DNA from: Bacillota bacterium
Lineage (GTDB): Bacteria; Bacillota; DTU030; DUMP01
NCBI GenBank assembly: GCA_030153805.1
Contig: JASKLG010000002.1
Location: 1-52,029 of the forward strand
Length of the DNA: 52,029 nucleotides
Reading direction: 5' to 3'
Part shown: in pieces, positions 24,713-33,521 of the stretch
Position numbering within the stretch: the stretch's first letter is position 1
How the letters are laid out: the number at the start of each line of letters is the position of its first letter
Notes under the pieces: model-generated
The model's input: the letters and a program-made list of their open reading frames with translations, nothing else
Database searches by the model: none
What the model was told of the DNA's origin: nothing
Position numbers and translations under genes: made by a program

Positions 24713-25597
24713 ATGCCGGGGACGCTTTACTTGGTGGGCACGCCTATTGGCAACCTGGAAGATATCACCTTGCGGGCGCTTCGCATCTTGAGGGAAGTGA
24801 ACCTTATCCTGGCTGAAGATACGCGCCGTACAAGAAAGCTTCTCAGCCACTATGACATCCATACTCCGCTTCAAAGTTACCACGAACACAATGAGCGTGC
24901 CCTGGCACCTCGCCTGCTCGACCGGCAGGCCGGAGGAGAAAATTTAGCCCTGGTTACCGATGCCGGGCTGCCGGGAATTTCCGATCCGGGAACCTATCTT
25001 GTAAAGCTGGCGATCGAGCGGGGGCTTCCCGTAGCCGTTATCCCCGGGCCGACGGCTTTTGCCTCAGCCCTCGTGGTTTCCGGCCTTTCTACACAGCGCT
25101 TCGCCTTCTGGGGTTTTCCTCCCCGCCAGGGACGGGAGCGTGCGGAAATTTTTAGGGCAGCCCTGGACGATAGTAAGACGGCGATCTTTTACGAGGCACC
25201 TACCCGGCTTGCCCGTACGCTAAAAGATTTGGCGGCTCTTGTGCCAGATCGCCCGGCAGCAGTGGTACGCGAACTTACCAAAGTGCATGAAGAAGTCAGC
25301 CGCGGAACGCTGGCCCAGCTTGCCGGTGTCTTTTCGGAGCGGGAGGTAAAAGGGGAGGTCTGCCTTGTGATTGAGGGAAAGCCGGCGAACGCTAAACATT
25401 CTGAGGAGACGGCGGGGCCGGCTAAGGAAGCGGATGCGGTAACGCTTGTTGAGAATCTTTTGTCGCAAGGGTATGAACGCAAGGAGGCTTTGCGGGAAGC
25501 AGCCCGGTGCCTCGGCCTTTCGCGGCGCGCAGTCTACTCTGCCCTGCTTACAAAAAAAATACCCGCACCGAAAGAGAGAGAAGCAGAACGCTTCTAA
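24713..25597 (+). CDS. rsmI: 16S rRNA (cytidine1402-2'-O)-methyltransferase
   Basis: AGGAGGTGAGGCGC puts the start at the ATG 24713, five bases after yabA; 294 residues. Tetrapyrrole-methylase fold: GTLYLVGTPIGNLEDITLRAL, the SAM-binding EDTRRTRKLL, VTDAGLPGISDPG and VIPGPTAFASAL. The C-terminal ~60 residues include a helix-turn-helix-like ERKEALREAARCLGLSRRAVYSAL. Methylates C1402 in the decoding centre. Confidence 0.95.
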   Translation: MPGTLYLVGTPIGNLEDITLRALRILREVNLILAEDTRRTRKLLSHYDIHTPLQSYHEHNERALAPRLLDRQAGGENLALVTDAGLPGISDPGTYLVKLAIERGLPVAVIPGPTAFASALVVSGLSTQRFAFWGFPPRQGRERAEIFRAALDDSKTAIFYEAPTRLARTLKDLAALVPDRPAAVVRELTKVHEEVSRGTLAQLAGVFSEREVKGEVCLVIEGKPANAKHSEETAGPAKEADAVTLVENLLSQGYERKEALREAARCLGLSRRAVYSALLTKKIPAPKEREAERF

Positions 25598-25644
25598 CTC
25601 TTTATGGTGGGGGTACTTCTTTCCGGCACAAGAACGGGAACGAG

Positions 25645-25896
25645 TTATACCGCTTTGGCCTGCATGGCGTTAAGGCACGCCTGGCATACGTTCTTGCCGC
25701 GGAAAGTGATAACGTCTTCCGCGCTGCCGCAAAAGATACAGGCCGGTTCGTACTTGCGGAGGATGATCTTGTCCGCGTCGACATAAATTTCTAGAGCATC
25801 GCGCTCAGCTATATCCAGCGTTCGGCGCAGCTCGATAGGAATTACGACCCGCCCTAATTCGTCAACCTTTCGTACTATCCCCGTAGACTTCATCAT
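25645..25896 (-). CDS. abrB: AbrB-family transition-state regulator
   Basis: 83 residues from the ATG at 25896 (25893 also possible); the Shine-Dalgarno GGGAGGG is ~14 bases away. MKSTGIVRKVDELGRVVIPIELRRTLDIAERDALEIYVD is the SpoVT/AbrB swapped-hairpin DNA-binding domain. The C-terminal part has CIFCG and CQACL, a possible zinc ribbon of clostridial AbrB. Convergent with rsmI. A good promoter lies upstream. Expected to repress post-exponential genes. Confidence 0.93.
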   Translation of the reverse strand: MMKSTGIVRKVDELGRVVIPIELRRTLDIAERDALEIYVDADKIILRKYEPACIFCGSAEDVITFRGKNVCQACLNAMQAKAV

Positions 25897-25940
25897 GGTT
25901 CGGTCAGTCTCCCTCCCTTTCGACAACCTTTTACAAGTAA

Positions 25941-25969
25941 AGTATACCAGCGGTACCAATTAAAGTCAA
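25941..25969 (-). promoter_or_regulatory. Promoter of abrB
   Basis: On the minus strand TTGACT, 17-base spacer, TATACT, ~45 bases upstream of the start codon. Confidence 0.78.
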
Positions 25970-26086
25970 TAGTTTGTTTCCAGTAACTGGGGGAGAAATC
26001 GGCGGGATGCCCATTGCCGGCTGGGCCCTCGGCTTTAGTCAGTGCCGCTCTGAGTAGAGCTACCGTCCCAGGAATAACGGCTCAAC

Positions 26087-26115
26087 TTGACAAAGAGGCG
26101 AGAATTTAGTAGAGT
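26087..26115 (+). promoter_or_regulatory. Promoter of the metG T-box leader
   Basis: Perfect TTGACA, 17-base spacer, TAGAGT, just before the T-box stem I. The ~120 bases between this and the abrB promoter show nothing else. Confidence 0.8.
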
Positions 26116-26124
26116 GAACACAAA

Positions 26125-26432
26125 AGAAAAAAGCGATGACGGGGATGAGTAAGCAGAAGAAGAGCTCAAGAGAGCCGGGTAAGGTGCGAGCCGGTGCTCA
26201 GCAGCTGCTGAACATGGCCCCTAAGCTGCGGGCGGAAAGTTCCGGGGGCACCCGGGCGAGTACGTCGCGCCGGTCCCCAAAGAGGGGAGGCAACCGTTAA
26301 CTTGCCGGGGTATAAGGCGGAGGGCCTTGTACCTGAAGAGGCGCAGGCTGCGAAGCCGCGCGAACTAGGGTGGTACCGCGAGGATGTCCCTTGCCCCTGG
26401 CGTGCTGGGGCGGGGATTTTTATTTTCCCGCT
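26125..26432 (+). promoter_or_regulatory. T-box riboswitch, methionine-specific
   Basis: Stem I has AGAGAGCC and the specifier region GAACATGGCCCC with ATG (26214-26216, Met codon). The canonical T-box AGGGTGGTACCGCG is at 26367-26380, followed by a terminator whose TCCC/GCCCC arm pairs with GGGGCGGGGA before a T-rich tract (~26386-26432). The variable base U pairs with the A discriminator of tRNA-Met, in contrast to C in the serS leader. Controls metG by tRNA charging. Confidence 0.93.
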
Positions 26433-26465
26433 TGTAACTCTAAACGGCGTAAAGGAGGCATTGGC

Positions 26466-28394
26466 TTGGCAGAGAAAACCTTTTACCTCACTACCCCGAT
26501 CTACTACCCAAGCGATAAGCTCCACATCGGCCATGCCTACACCACGGTAGCGGCCGATGCCCTGGCTCGCTTCAAGCGCCACCAGGGGTATGATGTGATG
26601 TTCCTCACCGGCACTGATGAGCACGGGCAGAAGATCGAACGCATCGCTAAAGAACACGGGGTTACTCCCATTGAGTACGTGGACAAGATTGTGGCCGGCA
26701 TCAAGGATCTCTGGAAAATCCTCGACATCAGCTACGACGACTTTATACGCACTACTGAGGAGCGCCACGTGAAGGCGGTGCAGACCATCTTCCAGCGGCT
26801 CTACGATCGCGGTGACATCTATAAGGCCGAGTACAGCGGCTGGTACTGCGTTCCCTGCGAGACCTTCTGGACGGAGCGGCAGGCCGGGACGGAGCACATC
26901 TGCCCCGATTGCGGGCGGCCCGTAGAGCTGGTCAAAGAAGAAAGTTACTTCTTCCGCCTCTCCAAGTACGCGGACCGCTGGCTCAAATTCATTGAAGAAA
27001 ATCCCGACTTTATCCAGCCGCCGTCGCGGCGCAACGAAATGGTCAGCTTTGTCAAACAGGGACTGGAAGACCTGTGCGTCTCCCGCACCACCTTTGACTG
27101 GGGCATCCCAGTGCCCTGGGATCCCAAGCACGTCATTTACGTCTGGATCGATGCCCTTTCCAACTACATTACTGCTTTGGGTTATGCCTCGGAGGACGAA
27201 AGCAAGTTCCACCGCTACTGGCCGGCGGACCTTCATCTGGTAGGCAAAGAGATTGTGCGCTTTCATACGATTATCTGGCCCATGATGCTTATGGCCCTAG
27301 ACCTGCCTCTTCCCAAGAAGGTCTTCGGACACGGCTGGCTCGTGCTCGAGGGCGGCAAGATGTCCAAGTCCAAGGGCAACGTGGTAGACCCGGTAATTTT
27401 GGTGGACAAGTACGGAGTGGATGCCATCCGGTACTTTCTCCTGCGCGAGATTCCTTTTGGCGCCGACGGATCTTACTCGGAAGAGGCTTTGGTGAAACGG
27501 ATTAACTCCGACTTGGCCAATGATCTGGGGAACCTTCTTTACCGGACCCTGACCATGATGGAAAAATACTTCGGCGGACGTGTACCGGCTCCGGCCTCTC
27601 CTGATGAAGGTCCCGACGCCGATCTTAAGCGCGTAGCCCAGGAAGCCTGTGCCAATGCCGAAGCCGCCATGGACAGGTTGGAGATCAGCGCTGCGCTGGA
27701 AGCCATTTGGGAACTGGTTAAGCGGGCCAACAAGTACATCGATGAGGTGGCTCCCTGGTCCCTTGCCCGGGAGAAGAAGAATGAGCGGCTGGGGGCGGTG
27801 ATGTACAACCTGGCCGAAACTTTGCGCATTGTAGCAGTGATGCTGGTGCCGTACCTGACGCGCGCACCGCAGGCCATTTGGGAGCAGCTGGGCCTTGCCG
27901 GAAGCCCGGCAGACGTCGGTTGGCAAGCGGCGCGGCAGTGGGGGTTACTTACGCCCGGTACCCAAACCCGGCGCGGTGCACCTCTCTTCCCGCGCATTGA
28001 AGTAAAAAAGGAGGAGAAAAACGAAGTGAGCGAAGAGGTTAAAGCACCGGCGGAGGAGAAGATCAGTATCGAGCAGTTTGCCCAGGTGGAGCTTAAGGTG
28101 GCGGAGGTTTTAGCCGCCGAGCGCGTGCCCAAATCCAAGAAGCTCATCCGCCTAGAGATTGCTTTAGGGGACGAACGGCGCCAGATTCTGGCCGGGATAG
28201 GTAGGTCCTACACCCCTGAGGAACTGGTGGGCAAGAAAATTGTGGTAGTGGCCAATCTCAAGCCGGCCAAGCTCATGGGTTATGAATCAAACGGTATGTT
28301 GCTTGCTGCCAGTTTTCCGGGGGAGGGCGAAGAGGAGCATATTTCGCTACTCACCGTAGACCGCGACATCAAAAGTGGAGCCCGCATTCGCTAG
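26466..28394 (+). CDS. metG: Methionyl-tRNA synthetase with C-terminal tRNA-binding domain
   Basis: The start is a TTG seven bases after AAGGAGG; 642 residues beginning MAEKTFYLTTPIYYPSDKLHIGHAY. Class I signatures HIGH (in LHIGHAY) and KMSKSKGN are intact. Zinc-binding cysteines CVPCETFW and CPDCGRPV. The last ~110 residues, after a charged linker, form the EMAP/Arc1p-type OB-fold tRNA-binding domain (EQFAQVELKVAEVL). The T-box leader gives methionine-responsive expression. Longer upstream starts lie inside the T-box and are rejected. Confidence 0.96.
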   Translation: MAEKTFYLTTPIYYPSDKLHIGHAYTTVAADALARFKRHQGYDVMFLTGTDEHGQKIERIAKEHGVTPIEYVDKIVAGIKDLWKILDISYDDFIRTTEERHVKAVQTIFQRLYDRGDIYKAEYSGWYCVPCETFWTERQAGTEHICPDCGRPVELVKEESYFFRLSKYADRWLKFIEENPDFIQPPSRRNEMVSFVKQGLEDLCVSRTTFDWGIPVPWDPKHVIYVWIDALSNYITALGYASEDESKFHRYWPADLHLVGKEIVRFHTIIWPMMLMALDLPLPKKVFGHGWLVLEGGKMSKSKGNVVDPVILVDKYGVDAIRYFLLREIPFGADGSYSEEALVKRINSDLANDLGNLLYRTLTMMEKYFGGRVPAPASPDEGPDADLKRVAQEACANAEAAMDRLEISAALEAIWELVKRANKYIDEVAPWSLAREKKNERLGAVMYNLAETLRIVAVMLVPYLTRAPQAIWEQLGLAGSPADVGWQAARQWGLLTPGTQTRRGAPLFPRIEVKKEEKNEVSEEVKAPAEEKISIEQFAQVELKVAEVLAAERVPKSKKLIRLEIALGDERRQILAGIGRSYTPEELVGKKIVVVANLKPAKLMGYESNGMLLAASFPGEGEEEHISLLTVDRDIKSGARIR

Positions 28395-28404
28395 GGGTGA
28401 TACG

Positions 28405-29187
28405 TTGCTCATCGACAGCCATGCTCACCTGCAGGATCCGGACCTCCTTCCCGACCTGGAGGATGTGCTACGGCGGGCGCAGGATGCCGGAGTAGAAGGA
28501 ATTATCTGCGTGGGCTATGATCTTTCTTCATCGCAGCTGGCCGTAAAATTGGCTGAGGAATACCCTTTTATCTGGGCGGCTGTGGGAGTTCATCCGGAGA
28601 ACCTGGACTCTCTGGCTCCAGATACGTACGACCGCTTGGCCGAGCTGGCCAAGCGGCCGCGGGTGGTGGCCTGGGGCGAGGTCGGGCTTGACTACGTGCA
28701 TGGCGATCCGGACCGCGCACGCCAAAAAGAGGCCTTTCGCCGGCAGTTGGGGATCGCCCAAGCTTTAAACCTGCCGGTAATCATCCATAACCGCGAAGCA
28801 CATGGAGACACGCTGGCCATCCTTGAGGAGGCGGGGCCGCGGCAACAGGCCGGTGTCATGCACTGCTTTTCCGGGAGCGCCGAATTTGCCCGGGAGTGTC
28901 TTGCGCTCGGCTATTATATTTCCTTTGCCGGACCGGTAACGTTTAAGAATGCCCGGCGCGTGCGGGAGGTGGCCGCCACGATTCCGGCCGAACGCCTCCT
29001 CTGCGAGACGGATAGTCCCTACCTTTCCCCGGAGCCTTATCGCGGCCAGCGCAACGAACCGGCACGCGTGGTGGAGGTGGCTACGCAGCTTGCTTCCCTC
29101 TTCGGGGAAACGCTCGAAACTTTCGCCCCTCGCCTTACGGCCAACGCAAGGCGGCTATTTGATTTAGATAGATTCCTTCAGGATTGA
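28405..29187 (+). CDS. tatD: TatD-family metal-dependent hydrolase/DNase
   Basis: TTG start at 28405, five bases after AGGGGTGA; 260 residues. LIDSHAHLQDP is the metal-binding HxH motif, with VGVHPEN, WGEVGLDYVHG, VIIHNREAH, MHCFSG and CETDSPYLSPEP following in the TatD order. Amidohydrolase-fold, divalent-metal 3'-5' exonuclease. 10 bases after metG, as in B. subtilis metS-dayD. Confidence 0.94.
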   Translation: MLIDSHAHLQDPDLLPDLEDVLRRAQDAGVEGIICVGYDLSSSQLAVKLAEEYPFIWAAVGVHPENLDSLAPDTYDRLAELAKRPRVVAWGEVGLDYVHGDPDRARQKEAFRRQLGIAQALNLPVIIHNREAHGDTLAILEEAGPRQQAGVMHCFSGSAEFARECLALGYYISFAGPVTFKNARRVREVAATIPAERLLCETDSPYLSPEPYRGQRNEPARVVEVATQLASLFGETLETFAPRLTANARRLFDLDRFLQD

Positions 29188-29240
29188 CTGTACCCGCTGG
29201 GGCATACTATCCCTTGAGGATGCGAAAGAGGAGGAAGAGT

Positions 29241-29759
29241 ATGCCCGCGAGGTCAAAAGACGACCGGCTAAAAGAAGAAGTGCAGGCCAAACTCGAGCGC
29301 GACCCGCAGCTTTCGAGCTACGGCCTTAAGGCCGATGTGGTGGAGGGAGAGGCCCAACTTTCCGGCGTGGTCGATGTGCTGGCCGAAAAAGAACGGGCAG
29401 AGCGCCTGGCGCGAAGCGTGCCCGGGATCCGCAATGTGGCGAGCGCCATAGCGGTCAGCACCGACGGTGACATCAACGAAGACGATGTAAGAAGAGAAGT
29501 GGCCGAAGAGTTGGCGGCCGACCCGCGGGTAAATACGCGCCGCATCTGGGCTCGGGCTAGCGGCGGGACGGTAATCCTGCACGGCCGGGAGGAAGACGAG
29601 AAGGCCAGGGCGGCTGCCCGTGAAGCCGCAGCCCGTGCCCGCGGGGTGACACGGGTACTCGATCAGGTGCGAACCCGTGAGCCTGAAGCAACGCTCGAAG
29701 AGATCTTCCATAGCCAAGTTCGGCACGACCGTGAAACCGAAGAGCCGGAGCGCAGCTAG
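29241..29759 (+). CDS. Protein with two BON domains
   Basis: GAGGAGGAAGAGT precedes the ATG at 29241; 172 residues. Two BON repeats: DRLKEEVQAKLERDPQLSSYGLK ... AERLARSVPGIRNVASAI and DDVRREVAEELAADPRVNTRRI ... AAARARGVTRVLDQV. BON domains bind membranes or osmotic-stress partners and are common in spore and envelope proteins. No signal peptide. CATACTA at 29203-29209 resembles a sigma-G -10 element but no good -35 accompanies it. Confidence 0.82.
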   Translation: MPARSKDDRLKEEVQAKLERDPQLSSYGLKADVVEGEAQLSGVVDVLAEKERAERLARSVPGIRNVASAIAVSTDGDINEDDVRREVAEELAADPRVNTRRIWARASGGTVILHGREEDEKARAAAREAAARARGVTRVLDQVRTREPEATLEEIFHSQVRHDRETEEPERS

Positions 29760-29767
29760 CTCCCTTA

Positions 29768-29811
29768 AAGGTACCGGGCACCTGGGATTCTTCCCAGGTG
29801 CCCGGTACCTT
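29768..29811. terminator. 20-bp perfect hairpin at the island's left boundary
   Basis: AAGGTACCGGGCACCTGGGA, loop TTCT, then its exact complement. It sits between the BON gene and the converging symporter gene, whose last bases it overlaps. It lacks a T-run on either strand, so it may act as an imperfect bidirectional terminator. Confidence 0.6.
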
Positions 29812-31306
29812 ACCGTACGACCCACGAATATACCTCTTCGGCTCGTTCCTGCTCCTCTTTCTTGTCGGGGAACAGCAGGCTGAAGACCACTGAGATGACG
29901 ATGTTAAGACCAAGGCCCAGCACTCCGCCGTGCCATCCCCACAGAGTCTTCATGCCCGAGAAAGTCATGCCGCCGGCCAGCACAGCTCCGGAAAGCATTC
30001 CGAGAAGTACCCCTGTCTTACTGAGGCCTTTCCAATACAACCCCAGAAGGAAGGCGGGTGCCACCTGGATGAGGACTTCGAACTTCAGGGTGAATATCTC
30101 GACCAGAGTAGCGGGTGGTTTCCACGCGATTAAGAGGAGCAAAAACACCAAGATTATGCCCGTGATTTTACCCCACATAACCTTTTCTGCTTCATCAGCA
30201 TTGGGCTTTATGACCTTGCCGTAAATGTCGTTGGATAAAAGAGACGACAACGACAGCAGCACCGAGTCGGTGGTGGACATGATAGCCGCGATGACGCCAG
30301 AGAAGAGCAACATCATGAACCAGTAATTAAACGCGGATTTTCCTGCGATCACGTTGGCCATCATCCCCACCAGCTGTTCCGACTGCATTTTATCGAGTCC
30401 CGGAAAGGCCTGGGTACCGATGATCCCGATGAGGAACACGACACCGGTGGTGAAGAAAGGCATCCAGGCCATCCGGAGGAGGGACTTCTTGAGAGTCTTC
30501 TCGCTGTCGGCAGCGTAAATCCTCTGAATGGCGTGGGGATAAACCGCTGCCCCTATCCCGACCAGGATATACATACTAATCCAGTTGACCGAGGTCTGAA
30601 GCGGAGGGACTGCCACTTTCTTGGGTGCCGTCGCAATCAGATTCTGTGTCGCTGAACTGAGGGACCCAAAATTCGCCCACGCCAGCAACACAAAACCTAT
30701 GACACCGATAAGTATAACGACTCCATTGATAAAGTCGGCTAGGGCGACCGCTTTCATCCCGCCCATCCATTCGTAAATAAGCATTATGGTCACCAGGAAT
30801 ATAACCCCGTAGATGTACGGGATGACGCCGGCCGTGAGGCCAGAGATCGCCTGGCCCATGGCGACGAGCTGTTCCAGAAGGTAGTTCAAGAGCCCGTATG
30901 CCATGAGAAGCGTAGCGACCAGAGTCACGGCTTTGGAGTTAAACCTCTTGTCAAACCAGTCAGAGGGAGTGACGAATCCGTATTTTTTTGAGACAACATG
31001 AAGCCTAGGAGCAAACAACAGGTAGCCGGCGATCACCAGTACCATGTAGGGTACCGACTGCCACCAGGCGAAACCGAGCCGATATGCGGCAGCTGGATAT
31101 CCTATAACCGTGTTACCGCTGTACTGAGTCGCAAACAGAGTGAAGAACAGGAGCAGCGGTCCTAAACCCTTGTTTGCTAAGTAGAAACTGCTGAGATTCT
31201 TCCGGCTCACCCCACGGGTAGCCAGGTACAATGTGCTTCCCAGTATGAAGAGGGCGTAAGCTACAATGGTTATTACTCCATGCCAGCCTATAAATGGCAG
31301 CTTCAT
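29810..31306 (-). CDS. Sodium:solute symporter (SSS family)
   Basis: 498 residues with about 13 hydrophobic segments. SSFYLANKGLGPLLLFFTLFATQYSGNTVIGYPAAAY and the GGMKAVALADFINGVVILIG segment are SSS-family signatures (PanF/YidK branch). The ATG overlaps the stop of the small membrane partner upstream (ATGA type), and GGGAGGTG precedes it. SSS transporters import organic acids, amino acids or sugars with Na+. Linked here to dehydratase and lyase genes, so it probably imports their substrate, perhaps a carboxylate. The exact substrate cannot be read from sequence. Confidence 0.88.
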   Translation of the reverse strand: MKLPFIGWHGVITIVAYALFILGSTLYLATRGVSRKNLSSFYLANKGLGPLLLFFTLFATQYSGNTVIGYPAAAYRLGFAWWQSVPYMVLVIAGYLLFAPRLHVVSKKYGFVTPSDWFDKRFNSKAVTLVATLLMAYGLLNYLLEQLVAMGQAISGLTAGVIPYIYGVIFLVTIMLIYEWMGGMKAVALADFINGVVILIGVIGFVLLAWANFGSLSSATQNLIATAPKKVAVPPLQTSVNWISMYILVGIGAAVYPHAIQRIYAADSEKTLKKSLLRMAWMPFFTTGVVFLIGIIGTQAFPGLDKMQSEQLVGMMANVIAGKSAFNYWFMMLLFSGVIAAIMSTTDSVLLSLSSLLSNDIYGKVIKPNADEAEKVMWGKITGIILVFLLLLIAWKPPATLVEIFTLKFEVLIQVAPAFLLGLYWKGLSKTGVLLGMLSGAVLAGGMTFSGMKTLWGWHGGVLGLGLNIVISVVFSLLFPDKKEEQERAEEVYSWVVR

Positions 31307-31557
31307 TTCCGTTCACCTCCCTTGTCCTTTCCGGAACTGTTATCCAGGAGAGTTTCCATGTCCCAGCAACGATTGATGACGTACCCGAGGAAGAGAGACA
31401 GTATTGCCGTCATTAGGAAGGAAATAAAAGCCCAGTAGGGGAAGCCCATTATTACAGGCTCGATTGTGCCCTGGGGAAGGTACCACGGAACCCCGAGCAA
31501 AATGATAACGACGAGGACCGGCCAGATCCATTTAATCCTTACCGGTTCGCGAACCAC
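31303..31557 (-). CDS. Small membrane partner of the symporter (DUF3311-like)
   Basis: 84 residues from a GTG behind GGGAGGG. Two membrane helices (about residues 9-27 and 40-62), with WPVLVVIILLGVPWY and FPYWAFISFLM; the C-terminus is charged. Small two-helix proteins of this kind (DUF3311, YhdT) commonly precede SSS symporter genes, and the four-base overlap with the symporter indicates coupled translation. Family assignment is by size, topology and context. Confidence 0.7.
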   Translation of the reverse strand: MVREPVRIKWIWPVLVVIILLGVPWYLPQGTIEPVIMGFPYWAFISFLMTAILSLFLGYVINRCWDMETLLDNSSGKDKGGERK

Positions 31558-31649
31558 CGCTTGTCCCTCCCTTTGATATCAGTTATATATGAGATACCGT
31601 ACTATGCTGCGCAGGTAAGACCATCTTCTCGTAACCTAACCAACCTGTG

Positions 31650-32153
31650 CTACTTTTCCGAGGACTGCAGCCTCATCCGCACGTAAGGCACCAACCCGCC
31701 GGCCTGAATGATACCAGCGACCAAGGGTGGGTACGGAGCAGCCTTAAACTCTTCCCCCGTAGTCAGGTTTTTGATCACACCGAGTTCAGGTTGAATTAAG
31801 AGTTCATCCTGGGGTTTGGTCTTGCGGTAGGCTTCCTCGGATTCCAGAACCAAAAGGCCGATGTTTACGGCGTTCCTGAAGAATATCCTCGCGAAAGAAG
31901 ACGCGATTACCGCTCCCACTCCGCAAGATTTCAGGGCTAAAGGGGCATGCTCCCTGGAACTCCCACAACCGAAATTTTGGCCGGCCACGAGTATGTCTCC
32001 GGACTTTACCTTTGAGGCGAAATCCCGGTCGGCGCCTTCCATGCAGTGCTTACCCAGCTCTTTCGGGTCCTGAACCGTCAAATACTGGCCGGGAATTATA
32101 AGGTCAGTATCGATGTTGTCCCCGAATTTCCATGCGCGGCCACGCACTTCCAT
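31650..32153 (-). CDS. LeuD-type hydro-lyase small subunit
   Basis: 167 residues, AGGAGGTG before the ATG. Swivel-domain features: FGDNIDTDLIIPGQYLTV, NFGCGSSREHAP and ASSFARIFFRNAVNIGLLVLE. This is the short form found in archaeal-type isopropylmalate isomerase, homoaconitase and dimethylmalate dehydratase, not the ~200 aa E. coli LeuD. The substrate-loop motif reads YLTV; in archaeal enzymes YLRT marks homoaconitase and YLVY-type motifs mark isopropylmalate isomerase, so this differs from both. No leuA or leuB is adjacent. Probably acts with the LeuC-type subunit four bases upstream in a catabolic pathway. Confidence 0.87.
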   Translation of the reverse strand: MEVRGRAWKFGDNIDTDLIIPGQYLTVQDPKELGKHCMEGADRDFASKVKSGDILVAGQNFGCGSSREHAPLALKSCGVGAVIASSFARIFFRNAVNIGLLVLESEEAYRKTKPQDELLIQPELGVIKNLTTGEEFKAAPYPPLVAGIIQAGGLVPYVRMRLQSSEK

Positions 32154-32157
32154 GACG

Positions 32158-33465
32158 TTACACCTCCTCGGGATGGGCGATCCGACCCGCTATGGCTGAA
32201 GCCGCCGCAACGTAGGGACCTGACAGGTAGACTTCGCTCTTTTCGTGGCCCATCCGCCCCACGAAGTTTCTGTTGGTGGTGGACACGCAGCGCTCACCTT
32301 CGTCCAAAGCCCCCATGTGGCCGCCAAAACACGGCCCGCAGGTAGGAGCAGAAACGATGGCTCCGGAGTCTACAAACACGTCGATGAGTCCTTCCTCGAG
32401 AGCTTGTTTGTAGACCGCCTGACTCCCGGGTATGACAAGGGTCCTCACCCACTTACTGACTTTTTTCCCCTTTAGAATCTCTGCGGCAGCCCTGAGGTCA
32501 GAAATTCTACCGTTTGTACAGGACCCTATAACGACCTGATGGATCTTCACATCCTTGAGTTCAGATACGGGCCGCACATTTGACGGGAGGTGAGGTACGG
32601 CAACCTGGGGTTCAAGTTCTGAAACGTCAAAGGTTATGATCGACTTGTAATTGCAGTCCCCGTCGCTGCGGAGCCGGACAATGGTTTCGTTCCACGGACC
32701 ATCAGCTTCATTGCCGGATATCTCTCCCATCCCCCGGCGAGCTCTGATTTCTTTCAACCATTCCAAATTCTTTTCATCAGGTTCGACTATCCCCGCCTTG
32801 GCTCCGGCTTCAATGGCCATGTTGCACATGGTGAAGCGTCCGTCCATCCCCAGAGAGGCGATAGCCTCACCGCCGAACTCCATGGCGCAGTAGAGGGCTC
32901 CGCTAACTCCTATCCTCCCGATAGCGAGCAGAATCAGGTCTTTACCGCCTATCCACCTGTTTGGCTTGCCTTTAAATTCGAATCTTATGGTCTCCGGCAC
33001 TTTGAGCCAAATCTGTCCGAGCGCCATGGCCCCTGCAAGGTCCGTGCTTCCCACACCCGTGGCAAATGCACCCAGGGCGCCGTAAGTCACAGTGTGAGAA
33101 TCGGCGCCTATCACCAAGTCACCGGGCTTAATCAGGCCTAATTCGGGTAGCACTACGTGCTCGATGCCAAAGCCTGCATCGTAGAAGTGAACGAGACCTT
33201 GGCTCCGGGCGAATTCCCGCATTTTGCTGCTGGATTTTGCCGCTTTCACGTCTTTGTTCGGCGTGAAGTGGTCAAGGATTATAACTACCTTCTCCCGGTC
33301 GAACACCCTGGCCGCTCCCATGCTCTTGAAAACATCGACGGCTATGGGCCCCGAAATGTCGTTTGTCATAAGGAGATCGGGACGGACTTCAACTATCTCT
33401 CCGGGACATACCTTATCTCTTCCTGCATGGGCCGCAAGAATTTTCTCGGTTATTGTCATACCCAT
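32158..33465 (-). CDS. LeuC-type hydro-lyase large subunit ([4Fe-4S])
   Basis: GTGAGG seven bases upstream supports the ATG at 33465; 435 residues. Aconitase-superfamily signatures: MTITEKILAAHAG, ILDHFTPNKD, GADSHTVTYGALGAFATGVGSTD. The cluster cysteines are in GSCTNGR and in APTCGPCFGG, so a [4Fe-4S] cluster is expected. The length fits the LeuC2/HacA/DmdA branch. With the LeuD-type subunit it should dehydrate/hydrate or isomerise a 2- or 3-hydroxy acid. Between a lyase and a transporter under sigma-54 control, leucine synthesis is unlikely. Dimethylmalate dehydratase (DmdAB) of nicotinate-fermenting Clostridia is the nearest functional analogy. Confidence 0.88.
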   Translation of the reverse strand: MGMTITEKILAAHAGRDKVCPGEIVEVRPDLLMTNDISGPIAVDVFKSMGAARVFDREKVVIILDHFTPNKDVKAAKSSSKMREFARSQGLVHFYDAGFGIEHVVLPELGLIKPGDLVIGADSHTVTYGALGAFATGVGSTDLAGAMALGQIWLKVPETIRFEFKGKPNRWIGGKDLILLAIGRIGVSGALYCAMEFGGEAIASLGMDGRFTMCNMAIEAGAKAGIVEPDEKNLEWLKEIRARRGMGEISGNEADGPWNETIVRLRSDGDCNYKSIITFDVSELEPQVAVPHLPSNVRPVSELKDVKIHQVVIGSCTNGRISDLRAAAEILKGKKVSKWVRTLVIPGSQAVYKQALEEGLIDVFVDSGAIVSAPTCGPCFGGHMGALDEGERCVSTTNRNFVGRMGHEKSEVYLSGPYVAAASAIAGRIAHPEEV

Positions 33466-33521
33466 TTGGGACCTCACCCCCCGGAATTTCGTTACCCGGC
33501 CGAGAAAGGGCCGGGCACAGT

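Noticed and set aside
26166-27266. 366-codon minus-strand frame
   Set aside because: Covers the T-box and the N-terminal half of metG on the opposite strand; no motifs.
29178-29210. Sigma-G promoter before the BON gene
   Set aside because: CATACTA fits the -10, but the -35 region matches TGAATA at only about half the positions.
31650-33465. Leucine biosynthesis leuCD
   Set aside because: No leuA, leuB or ilv genes adjacent, catabolic neighbours, sigma-54 promoter and a transporter in the same operon; a promiscuous role cannot be excluded.
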